64,000 nt of DNA from Manihot esculenta (Eukaryota > Streptophyta > Magnoliopsida > Malpighiales > Euphorbiaceae): assembly GCF_001659605.2 (NCBI RefSeq), contig NC_035164.2:19872000-19935999 (forward strand). The letters are read 5' to 3'. A program made the translations under genes and the position numbers. The notes under the pieces are model-generated. The model searched no databases, was not told the origin of the DNA, and saw only the letters and a list, made by a program, of their open reading frames with translations. Shown one piece after another: positions 34,533 to 45,394 of this stretch; position 1 is the stretch's first letter, and the number at the start of each line of letters is the position of its first letter.

Positions 34533-37500
34533 CTCCCATTTCCACTCTGGAATAGGTAGCGGGTTAAGCATTCCAGCCGGCTTCTGATGTTCCAGCTTCA
34601 CCCTCTGACAAACTTCGCAGGCTGACACAAACTGTGCCACTTCCCTCTTCATAGCTGGCCACCAATAAACTTTCTTCAGATCCTGATGCATTTTGGTGGC
34701 TCCGGGGTGAATGTTGTATCTTGCATTATGAGCCTCTCTCATAATGTCTCCTTTTAGCCCTATGTCATCTGGTACACATAAACGACTCCCATAGCGGAGG
34801 ATCCCCTTATTGTCGAATCTGAACTCACTGTCTTTGCCTGACTGAACAGTCCTGGCAATCTTCACTAACTCTGGGTCCTCATGCTATTTCTGAGCCACCT
34901 GCTCCAGAAACACGGGTGTCACTTTCATCTGAGCAACCAAGGCACCTGTACCAGACAACTCCAACTGTAGACCTTCCTCAATGAGCTTGTAAAACTCCTT
35001 CACCACTGGTCTCCTTTCTGCCGTGATGTGGGATAGACTGCCTAATGACTTCCGGCTTAGGGCGTCTGCCACAACATTCGCCTTACCCGGATGATACTGA
35101 ATCTTGCAATCATAGTCACTTAGCAGCTCTACCCATCTCCTCTGTCTTAAGTTCAAATCTCTTTGACTCAGGATGTACTGCAGGCTCTTATGATCTGTAA
35201 AGATTTCACATTTTACCCCATAGAGGTAATGCCTCCACATCTTGAGTGCAAAGATTACTGCTGCCATCTCAAGGTCATGTGTGGGGTAATTCAACTCATG
35301 CTTCTTTAGCTGCCTCGAAGCATAAGCAATCACCCTCTCATTTTGCATCAGTACACAACCCAGTCCCACGCGGGACGCACCACAAAAGACTGTAAAGTCC
35401 TCATCACTAGATGGCAGAGCTAAAACTGGTGCTGAAGTCAACCTCTTCTTAAGCTCTTCAAAACTCTCTTCGCATTGGTCAGTCCACAGAAACTTCTGAT
35501 TCTTCCTGGTTAGTCTGGTCAGAGGAGTTGCTATTTTCGAGAAGTCCTGAATGAACCTCCTGTAGTAACCTGCCAAACCCAAGAAACTCCTGATCTCCGT
35601 TACTGAAGTGGGTCTAGGCCAGTTAGCCACAGTTTCTGTCTTCTTGGGGTCCACCTCTATCCCATTCTCTGACACTACATGCCCCAAGAACAAAATGCTC
35701 CTCAGCCAGAACTCACACTTGGAGAACTTGGCATACAAGCCATGTTCCCTCAAGGTCTGTAGAACCAACCTCAGATGATGGGCATGCTCCTCTGCATTCC
35801 TGGAATACACTAGGATATCATCTATGAAGACAATAACGAAGTGATCCAGGTATTGGCTAAACACTCTATTCATGAGATCCATGAATGCTGCAGGGGCGTT
35901 GGTTAACCCGAACGGCATCACAAGGAACTCAAAATGCCCATATCTGGTCCTGAAAGCCGTCTTTAGCAGGTCCTCATCTCTGATCCTCAGCTGGTGGTAC
36001 CCAGATCTCAGATCTATTTTGGAGAAACAACCCGCTCCTGCTAGCTGGTCGAATAGATCGTCGATCCTTGGCAAAGGGTACCTGTTCTTGGTAGTGACTT
36101 TGTTCAACTGTCTGTAGTCGATACAAAGTCTAACGGATCCATCCTTCTTTCTCACGAACAAAACGGGAGCACCCCAGGGTGAGGTACTCGGTCGGATGAA
36201 GCCCTTGTCTACCAGCTCCTGCAACTGCTCCTTCAACTCTTTCAATTCTGCTGGCGCCATCCTGTAGGGAGGGATAGAGATCGGTCGGGTTCCAGGCATT
36301 AGTTCTATCTCGAACTCTATCTCCCTAGCAGGTGGTAAACCTGGCAGCTCGTCTGGGAACACATCTAAGAACTCTCTAACCACTGGCACCGAGGCGGGCT
36401 CTCTAATCTGACTGCTAAACTCTCTCACATGAGCCAAACACCCCTGACATCCCCTCCTGAGCAACCTACGAGCCTGAAGAGCTGATATCAGACCTCTAGG
36501 TGTACCCCTCCTGTCTCCTCTGAAGACAACCTCAGACCCATCCTGACCTCTGAACCTGACTACCTTGTCCCTGCAGTCCAAGGTAGCACCATGGGTAGAT
36601 AACCAGTCCATCCCTAGAATGACGTCAAAATCTGTCAAATCTAGAACCACTAGGTCGGCGGACAAGCATCTTCCCTCAACAAACACAGGACTACACTGGC
36701 AGACTGACTCTGCCACTGATGGATCACACTTGGGTCCACTGACCCAGAGAGGACACTCTAACCCAGAAGTCATCAGACCTAACCTCCCCACGGCTCTCGG
36801 AGCAATAAAAGAATGAGATGCACCAGGGTCCATCAAGGCATACACATCTGAACAACCAATGACTAAGTTACCTGCCACCACGGTGTTAGATGCATCTGCC
36901 TCCTGCTGTGTCATTATGAAGATCCGTGCTGGAGCTGATGGACCTTCACCTCTGAAACCCGCTGAAGAAGAGGCTGCTCCTCTCCCTCTGCCACTGCCAC
37001 TGGCCTGAGTCATGGCTGGAGCTGCTGGCTGCGCTACACTGCCTGAGGCTGTCTGCTGGGACTGAGCCACCGGGACTGCTCTTGGACATTCTCGAGCCAT
37101 ATGCCCCTCCTGACCATATCTGAAACAGGCGTTCGTCCCAAACCGACATACTCCCCTGTGTGGCTTACCACACTTCGCACAAACTGCATTGTCCGCACCA
37201 GAGCTTGAGCCACTCCCAAATCCCAGACTGGACTTGACTTTATTCCAGAACTTATTCTTCTTACCCTTGGACTTACCCCATCTCTTACTGCCTGAAGCTG
37301 CTGCACTCAGAGTAGAAGGATCTAATCTCCCCCCACCCGGAGTTTTCGAACCAGAAGGCTGTGCCACTGTTTGCTTAACTGTCCCCTGAATGATAGCACT
37401 GGCCTCCATTTTCCTGGCCATATCTACTATGGCATGGAAGCTCTCCCTGTCCACGGACTGAATCAAGGAGGAATACCTGGAATGAAGCTTCATGACATAC

Positions 37501-37850
37501 CTCCTTGACTTCTTCGAATCTGTGTCCAGACTCTGCCCAGCAAAAGGCAACAGCTCCAAGAATCTGTCGGTGTACTCCTCTACACTCATATCCTCTGTCT
37601 GCCTCAACTGTTCAAACTCTATCAGTTTCAACTCCCTTGAACTATCGGGAAAAGCCCATCCTGCAAACTCGTTTGCAAACTCTTCCCAGGACATGCTGTC
37701 CACTCTCGGGTTCACATAATTCTTGAACCACTCTCGTGCCTTCTTGCATTTTAATGTGAACCCAGCCATCTGGATGGCTCTACTGTCATCAGCCCCTAAC
37801 TCTTCTGTAATAGTCTTGACCCTCTCAAGATACACAAACGGGTCATCTCC
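34533..37850 (-). pseudogene. Element E gag C-terminus, protease, RT, RNase H and integrase zinc finger
   Basis: A long open run (37835 to 34884) encodes the capsid domain, a knuckle with Cys to Tyr ([14 protein letters not shown]), the protease [11 protein letters not shown] with FIDDIL and RNase H. In RNase H the first catalytic Asp is Gly ([10 protein letters not shown]), which should abolish activity. A TAG at 34884-34886, where A has CAG, ends it. The HHCC finger (CEVCQRVKLEHQKP) follows up to the insertion at 34527. A TAA at 37851-37853 separates it from the gag head. Little sequence decay but several inactivating lesions suggests that E was moved by proteins from other copies. Confidence 0.93.
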
Positions 37851-38410
37851 TTACTCAAACTGGGGAGCACCCAGCTTCATGTATTCAGTCATCATGACCT
37901 TGCTCCCACTGGCTGAGCTAGGTCTAGAAGGTTGAGCAACTGGGGCTGCTGGTTCTGTAGGTGGTGGAGGTGGTGCAACATTTTCTGAGGTAGGGTTTAC
38001 TGGATTTGGATAGTAAGGTGGGGGTGGATACATTGGGTACTGTGAGTATGGTGGGTAGTATGGTGGGTATGGCATCTGTGTGGGTAGTAAGGTGGCTGAA
38101 CAAATCCCGAGGCCTGAGTGCCTCCTTGGGATTCTCCCATACCTTCCTCCGACATGCTAACTCCCAGACTGCCATCCCTCCTCTGCTCTACATCCATATC
38201 ATCCCCCACGTCCTCTGACGCGCCTCCCTGAACTGTTCCTCTGACTGATCTGCTTCTACCCAGATTCAAAGACCTTTTAGGGTCTCTTGCTGCCCTTTCT
38301 CTGCTAGACCTACTAGACATTGCCCTAGGCAATGCTGGAGGACGGGCGCTCATGCCCTCATCCTCAGGTGGTACTCTAGTCAATCTTGCTGATCGACGAG
38401 TTCCCCTCAT
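37851..38410 (-). pseudogene. Element E gag N-terminal part, frameshifted
   Basis: It starts at MRGTRRSARL (38410) with the Arg/Ser-rich head. Relative to D, 70 bp are missing at 38078-38084, between two CCCACAC copies, and the frame shifts. The PYPPYYPPY stretch and the capsid start continue in another frame (38075 down) to the TAA at 37851-37853. Confidence 0.88.
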
Positions 38411-38645
38411 CCTGTTTTCTGAAAAACAGCACACATAGCACAAACATTAGCACCATATGGTTCATGTGGGCACACATGAACCCGCATCACACATCACATA
38501 TCATAGCATATCATCATGGCATTTCACATCATCATACCAGACAGGACTCCACATCCTATCCTAGTGGACATGATCTTTCCTATTGTGCTTGACCTTCTAC
38601 AACATCTATGAGCCCGACACTCTAGGTTCGACCATATGAACCTAG

Positions 38646-38658
38646 GGCTCTGATACCA
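38646..38658 (-). other. Primer binding site of element E (initiator tRNA-Met type)
   Basis: On the minus strand TGGTATCAGAGCC is intact and lies three bases from the 5' LTR. Confidence 0.88.
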
Positions 38659-39838
38659 TTCTGTAACGACCCGAAAATACGACCGCTACCGGCGCTAGGA
38701 TCCGGGTCGACTTAAGGCCGCCGGGACCTGTAGCAAGCCTAACATGCATCCTGTAACCCTGCTTAATCCCGTACATGATCAACAATATACCTAAAAATTA
38801 AAACTTTTCTTTTCATGGACATCAACCAAACTCAACATGTGCATAAACTTTAACATAACATTGATCCCTCTGTGAGATCTCATCAGTGTCCCCATTGGGT
38901 GACACAACATATGCTGAGTTGGTTTACATAAATGGCATAAAATAACCAAGATCATGCATTAAAAGGGATTACAACATCTATGGTCAAGCACACCTCTAAT
39001 CATCCATAAACATCATTACATAACTATACTGTACTTAAGACATTACATTACAATTTGATCATGTCCATTGCTAGCTATTACATAAACATGACTTCTTTAC
39101 TCTATCCGGACTCCCGCTCTATACTGTACCTGCAAGCCTGGGGGTAAAGGGAGAGGGGTGAGCTAACAGCCCAGTGAGAAGAACTATAAAACATTTTAAT
39201 ACTATGCTCCAATGAAATGCATCATAACACAGACAATTCACATAAGGGTTGGGTGAACTTGTCACCAATTAGTCCAAGTTAACATAGTGCCAGGCCGTAG
39301 CATGGGGTCCTGGTCTTCCTGTCATAACATACATTACTTACCATTTCCCCAGGGCCTCCTCTGGGCTCCTGGTCTTCGAGTATCATAACCGTGCCAGGCC
39401 GTAGAATGGGGTCCTGGTCTTTCCTTACATAGTGCCAGGCCGTAGCATGGGGTCCTGGTCTTCCTGTCTTGGACTAATTGGGTCATCCAACATTCACCCA
39501 CATCAACAACAATCGATGCAATGCAGCATATTCGTGAACACTAATGCAATCATCCTATCGCATAATCATGATGCATGAAACATGATAAAACATTTAATTT
39601 AAAAGATTAAGTTTAGTTCCACTCACCTCTGGCTGACTCTGACAACACCGAAGCAGCTGAACTCACTGCTGGGGTCCTCGGTTCCTCGGGTCCAAACCTA
39701 CACAGGTGGACTCAAATGAGGGACCAAACATACCTGAACATAACTATAAACTACTCCCCGAAAACCCCCTAAAACATCATGAAAACATCACATAAAAACA
39801 TGCAAGAAATGGCTGAACAGGGCACTTTCGGCGGCAGG

Positions 39839-40009
39839 TTCGGCGGCCGAAAGCCCCTCCAGAGCCGAAAGTCAGGCACTTTCGGCGGCACCTTCGGCGG
39901 CCGAAAGTCCCAGACAGATCTGAAAGTCTTCTTTCGGGGGCAGGCTTCGGCAGCCGAATGTTGCCTCCACAAGGGGGTTCGGCGGCCGAAAGTTCCTTCG
40001 GCTGCCGAA
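39839..40009 (-). repeat. TTCGG-N3-CCGAA cluster, element E 5' LTR, transcribed side
   Basis: Five exact copies, in the same places as in the 3' LTR; the last starts at 39997. Confidence 0.9.
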
Positions 40010-40524
40010 CCTGGTTTCTCCCAAAAGGGCAGAAACTTGGCTCACATGAGCCTCTTGCCTCCCAAAACCTCAAATCATGCATAAAGCTCAACTAGGACAT
40101 GCATACAAGTTCCTAGGGGTCTCAAACAATCATATACCCAACTACAACACTTCAAACACACACAATCAACACACATTGTTCAAAACATCAATATTAACCC
40201 ATAACTCAACATATAACCTAACATGCATTTCTACCCCTAGATCTTGCATAAAACTTATTTAAAACACATAAGGAGCTTAAGATCGGCTCTTACCTCTTGA
40301 AGATCGAGAGGGAGACGACCTAAACTTGGAGATCCACGAAAATGAGCTCCTGAGTTCCCAAAGCTCCAAAACTTGGTTCAAAAGTTCAAAACCTTCAATG
40401 CAAGCTTAAAACTCAAGAAAAATGGTGGGGATTTGAAGGAAGAACACTAGATTTGGAAGAGGGAGGTCGGAAGCTAGCTGTGGTCGAAAATGGGAGAAAG
40501 CTCGCCCATTTCGGCCAAGTGACC

Positions 40525-40711
40525 CTTTTATAGGTGGCTGGCCAGGCCACGTTCGGGGGCCGAAAGTGCTTCCGCATGCATGCCATGTTCGGCGGCCGAA
40601 CTGAGTTTCGGCGGCCGAACCTGGGTTTCCCTCACTCATGCTTTCGGGGGCCTAACGTGCCTCCAAAACGCATGCATGTTCGGCGGTCGAACTTGACTTT
40701 CGGCGGCCGAA
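40525..40711 (-). promoter_or_regulatory. TATA box with upstream palindromes, element E 5' LTR
   Basis: The minus-strand TATA (CCTATAAAAG) is at 40525-40534. Palindromes lie 20-190 bp upstream of it, the first at 40552 and the last at 40699. One copy has decayed to TTCGGCGGTCGAA, while its counterpart at 32661 is intact. Confidence 0.65.
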
Positions 40712-40959
40712 CCTGGGTTTTCCTCCGAGGACTTTTCATGCAAAAACTCATTTTCTTTCATGCTTAAAACATAAAACACAATAAAACATTTCATAAAAAC
40801 ATGGTTTTACCCTACTAGAGGCTTCCGACATCCGAGATTCCACCGGACGGTAGGAATTCCGATTCCGGAGTCTAGCCGGGTATTACAAAAGAGCCTGATA
40901 AACATTGCCTTTGCCAAAAAATGATTAGAACAGGCTCGTTAACACGACATAACACCCGG

Positions 40960-41835
40960 TCAATTGCCTAACTAGTGCCTTCTTCATGGCCATAAAATAA
41001 ATAACTTAGAAAATTTGCAGAATGGGACCAACATCCAGACATGTGGGCTGGAGGGTACGCACCTTGTGGCTTGGGCATGAAATGCCTTAGTCAATAGGAC
41101 TAGCACCCGGTCATTGAGCCTTGGTGGATATCCACCTTGTGGCTTGCCATAAAATGCCTTAATTAATGGGAGTAACACCCATTCATTAAACCTGATGGAT
41201 ACCCGCCTTGTGACTTGGCATAAAATGCCTTAGAAAATTTTTGTGAAGTAGGACTAATACTCGATGATGTGGCCTGGCAGATATTTGTCTTGTAACCTGG
41301 CATAAAATGCCATGTTTAGCTGGACTAACATGCAAATTATGGCCCAGCGGAACCTGCCTTATGGCCTTGGCATAACATGCCTTGTTTAGCAGGACTAACA
41401 CACGAATTATGGCCTGGCATAAGATGTCTTGTTTAGCGGGAGTAACACCCAGATTATGGCCTGGCAGCACCCACCTTGTGGGGTAGCAGCAGATGCCTTA
41501 TTTAGTGGGACTAACACCCGAATTATGGCATGGTAGAACCCTCCTTGTGGCCTGGCATAAGATGCCTTGTTTAGCAGGAGTTACGCCTAGATTATGGCTT
41601 GGCGGCACACGCCTTGTGGCCTGGCATAAGATGCCTTGTTTATCAAGACTAACTATTATGGCCTGGTGGAACACGCCTTGTGGGCTAGCATAAAATGCCT
41701 TGTTTAGCGGGACTAACACCCAGATTATGGCCTGTCAGAACCTGTCTTGTGGTCTGGCATAAGATTTCTTGTTTAGTGGGACTAACACCCAGATTGTGTC
41801 TTGGCGAAACCCGCCTTGTGGCCTTTAATTGATGC
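40960..41835 (-). repeat. 69-bp tandem repeat array 1
   Basis: About twelve degenerate units. Successive starts at 41507, 41576, 41645, 41709 and 41778 give spacings of 69, 69, 64 and 69 bases. The consensus includes GGGACTAACACCC, GATTATGGCCTGGC and CATAAGATGCCTTG. On the minus strand a frame stays open through several units because 69 is divisible by three, giving a 23-residue repeat (ILCQATRRVPP, HNLGVSPAKQ). I regard it as tandem repeat DNA of the Tat element rather than a proven gene. The flank near 40975 resembles the start of array 2. Confidence 0.85.
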
Positions 41836-41900
41836 TCTTTAATCTTTTCAGAGAAGGCAATCCCAATGTTCCTTGTCACTGAATAATACAACACGTGTAG

Positions 41901-42711
41901 TGTAACGACCTGAAAATCGGACCGCTACCGGCGCTAGGATCCGGGTCGACTTAAGGCCGCCGGGACCTGTAGCAAGCCTGTCATAAAACCTATAAACCTG
42001 TGATCAACAACATGCATAAAAATTAAAACTTTTCTTTCCATGAACATCAACCAAGCTCAACCTGTGCATAACATGATTTCTTTACTCTATCCGGACTCCC
42101 GCACTATACTGTACCTGCAAGCCTGGGGGTAAAGGGAGAGGGGTGAGCTAAAAGCCCAGTGAGTAGAGCTATTAAAACACATTAACACTATGCTCTATGA
42201 AATGCATCATAACACAAACAGTTCACATAAGGGTTGGGTGAACTCGTCACCAATTAGTCCAAGTTAACTCTGTGCCAGGCCTGTAGAATGGGGTCCTGGT
42301 CTTTCCTGTCAGAACATACATTACTTACCATTTTCCCAGGGCCTCCTCTGGGCTCCTGGTCTTCAAGTCCCATAACCATGCTAGACCATAGCATGGGATC
42401 CTGGTCTTTCCTTACCCCATGCTACAGGCCTGGAATGGAACAATTGGTACTCACTCTCACCAGACTATTCCCTTAAAGTGGGAGGTCAAGGGTTCGAGCA
42501 GTGGGGGAGGCGACCTAATTCCCAGAGGAAGGAATTGGGCCAAATCCACTCGGGCTAGGGCGGGCCGTAATGGCTCCCCCGAGGGACAAATCCTGCCTGG
42601 AACCCGTGAGGGTGAAGGGATGTTAAGAGCTGCTCACAGTGGCTGGGCCCAGAGGAAGGTCACGGGCTGTGAGCGGTAACAGGGCCGGTCGAAAGGGGCC
42701 GGGCTGTTACA
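41901..42711 (-). mobile_element. 811-bp mosaic solo-LTR-like unit, TSD TGTAG
   Basis: It is flanked by TGTAG at 41896-41900 and 42712-42716. The left part (to about 42432) matches the R/U5 side of an E-type LTR with an internal deletion, including the TCCTGGTCTT arrays. The right 277 bp is the same unit that builds the 907-bp insertion at 1652-2558, ending CCGGGCTGTTACA. Read on the minus strand it is an LTR that starts TGTAACAGCCCGG and ends GGTCGTTACA, so its U3 is foreign to the chromovirus. No palindrome cluster is present. Confidence 0.85.
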
Positions 42712-42716
42712 TGTAG

Positions 42717-43800
42717 AAATATATCATTACCTGTTTTTTATAGAAATTTCTTAGATTACAAATTTTCCAAGAGTGGAGAATGGCTCGGCCATCTAACTTG
42801 GTCAGCTTATAAGATCCTAGGCAAATAACCTTCAAGATCCTAAATTGTCCTTTTAAGTATTCTCCCAACTTACAAGACTCGGCATTACCACCTGTTCCAT
42901 CTGTTCTTTTAAGGACTAAGTCCCCCATATTAAAAGCACATGACTTGACTCTACTATTAAATATTCTGAACATTTTGTTCTTATAAACCACCATTCTGAT
43001 TGCAGCCTTTTCTCGTAAAAGTTTGGCTGAATCCAAATTGAATTGCATTTCTTCAGGACTTCCTAAAATTGCTTACTTGGATTTCCACAGGGATTTTTGC
43101 CTCAGCCCCATACACAAGAGAGAAAGGTGTTTCCCCTGTAGCTATTCTCGGGATTATTCTATCTGCCCAAAGTATTGTGGCTATTCCTTAAGCCAGTTGT
43201 CCTTGGCTTTATCATGTCTTTTCTTTAGCCCTTGTAGGATAGTCCTATTTGTAACATCAGTCATTCTATTGGTCTGTCAGTGATAGGCCAAACTAAACCT
43301 TAAGTGAATCTCCCATTTCCTACGGAAATATTTAAACTTTGAACTCACAAACTAGTCCGTTATCAGTGATTACTATCTTTGGGATTCTAAACTGAGTGAA
43401 GATGTTCTTGCTGATGAAAGAGATTATTTGTTGGGTGGTAACGGACTAAACTGCCTCAGTCTCAGCCTACTTACTAAGATGATCCACTGCCATAATTACA
43501 AATTTCCTTGACCCAATTGCTTTTGGAAATGAGTCAAGGATGTCTAGCCCCCATTGGAAGGTTAGAGGCTTCTAATCGCTGCTTGCATCTCCAAGAGTCC
43601 TTGGAATGCTTGCATACACTTGACATCGATCACATCTCTAGACAAGTTCTTTTGCATCTTGCATTATCATTAGCCAGTAGTATGCTTGTCTGAATGCTTT
43701 TCGAGTGATCGTCCGAGCTCCTTCATGACTTCCACAATCACCTTCATGAATCTCTTTAAGGATTTCTAAGCCCTCATCTTTCGTTATGTATCATAGCCAT
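42717..43800 (-). pseudogene. Tat-lineage integrase, decayed
   Basis: From about 43800 downward, fragments in shifting frames match a Tat/Ogre-type integrase. They are a zinc-finger end with WGLDILDSFPKA, the first Asp in IMAVDH (near 43490), the second in ITDNG (near 43360), the strongly matching [20 protein letters not shown] near 43100, and the C-terminal domain ending LDGRAILHSWKICNLRNFY near 42730. There are several stops and frameshifts. This lineage lacks a chromodomain and differs from A-E and from C. Confidence 0.85.
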
Positions 43801-44267
43801 GTTTGAGTTAAGGATCTCCAGTACAACCAACCATTACTTAGTGCATATTTAGAGGACTTTCTTATTACATATTTAGCCACTAATTCATTGGTCGACAGTT
43901 CATCATCTGTCAGAAACCTATACATAAGTGTCATCCACGATCGTCCATCTTCTATGGGGAAAGATTCTTCCTCATTTGTTGTTGGGTTGTGTAGCTCCTC
44001 AAACTGAAATGGTTAGGTCAGGTGTTGTTAACCTGTCGTCACCACTGTGGATAAAAAATCGGTTTCTTCATTGTCACCTCTAGCCACCTGGTAAAGCTCG
44101 CAGTTATCCTACCTATCTTTGATCCTCGTCATTAAGGAGCAAACCTTCTCTCCGTATTTGACAAGGTTCGGTTTTTGAATTTTAAAAAATCTCTAGCACT
44201 GATTAACAAACAATTGTGAGTCACTTAAAATAATTGATTTATGTATACCTATTTTTGTGATGATTTT

Positions 44268-44810
44268 TCAGGCCATAATCACAACTTTGTACTCGGCTAC
44301 GTTGTTAGTAGCATTAAAGGCGAGTTTTGTCGCATAGCGAAGCTTTGTCCTGGTTTGATTCTGCAGGAGGATTCCAATTCTAGAACCCCCAGCTCTAGAA
44401 GCACCATCTACCCAAACCTTCCACTCCTCAATAGGCGATTCAGGCAATACTGAAGTCTCTAATGGTGGAGTCATCTCTTCGATAAAATCGGCTATCGCCT
44501 AGGCCTGCATCGCTTTTCTTAGGACATACATTATATCAAAAGCTGGTAGTATCACTGCCAAGGTGGACAGCCGCCCTGATAGTTTTAGTCTATGTAATAC
44601 TCTTTATAAGGGCTAATCCGTTCCGACTTCTATGGTGTGTGACTCAAAATAGGGACGCAGCTTCATTGCAGACATCAAGATTGTAAATGCCAATTTTTCA
44701 AGAGAGGGATAATTCAACTCCACCCCCTTAAAATAGATTGGGCTTTGCTCCCTTTTGTCCTTTTGAACGAGTATTGAACTTATAGTTTCCTGCATCACAG
44801 ATAAATACAA
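44268..44810 (-). pseudogene. Tat-lineage dual RNase H remnants
   Basis: Two pieces. Positions 44613-44810 resemble the first, gypsy-type RNase H (YLSVMQETISSILVQ...LNYPSLEKLA). Positions 44268-44474 resemble the second, archaeal-type RNase H (WKVWVDGASRAGGSRIGI...NNVAEYKVV), including the Asp of VDGAS. Having both in tandem is characteristic of the Tat lineage. Frames are broken between them, and 43801-44267 holds only weak traces. Confidence 0.85.
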
Positions 44811-44879
44811 ATATAAGACCTCGCCTTCAATGTGTGAGCTTATCAGAGGGGGAGAAGATAAAAAGGTTTTCAGGCTTTT

Positions 44880-45394
44880 AAATGCCTCTATACACTCTTC
44901 CCCTATACAAATTTATTTTTTCCTTTTAAGGCTTTAAAAAACAAAAGGCACCTCCTAGTCGAGCATGATATATATCAGCCAAGAGCTGTAACCCACACAT
45001 TCAACTTTTGCATATCGTTTATGGTTTTTGGGACCTCCATACTTTGGATGGCATTAATTTTTTAAAAGTTTGCTTCTATACCTCTTTCTAATACTATATA
45101 CCTAAAAACTTCCTAGCTTTTACCCTGAATGCTCATTTTTCAAGGTCTAATACCTGCCTTATCCAATACATCAAAAACTTTTTGAATATCATCTCGATGA
45201 TCTTCTAAGGATTGGCTCTTTAACACCATGTCATCCACTTACATCTCGACTATTGACCCCACCATGTCTTTAAAGATGCTTAACACTAGCCTTTGGTAAG
45301 TCATCCCTATGTTCTTTAGTCCAAATGACATCATTTTGTAGCAGAAAACTTCTATATTGGTAATGAATGCAGTCTTTTTTGCATCTTCAGTGGC
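44880..45394 (-). pseudogene. Tat-lineage reverse transcriptase fragment
   Basis: It reads KKTAFIT near 45380, then MSFGLKNIGMTYQRLV, then a VDDM catalytic site preceded by a stop, then SLEDHRDDIQKVFDVL. The N-terminal half of RT and everything before it is replaced at 45395 by the second 69-bp array. That is an abrupt junction without a recognisable TSD. Confidence 0.85.

Larger units (their letters stand above)
38662..40887 (-). repeat. 5' LTR of element E (2226 bp)
   Basis: Partner of 30643-32869, with TSD AAAGA at 40888-40892. It carries the CCAGG...CCTGG array at about 39286-39462, palindromes at 39839-40009 and 40552-40711, and the minus-strand TATA at 40525-40534. The arrangement (palindromes, TATA, about 500 bp, palindromes) repeats that of B and D. 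Confidence 0.96.

Noticed and set aside
41498..41894. Protein-coding gene of 23-residue repeats
   Set aside because: The open frame follows from the 69-bp period; units are degenerate and no start, domain or flanking gene supports it.
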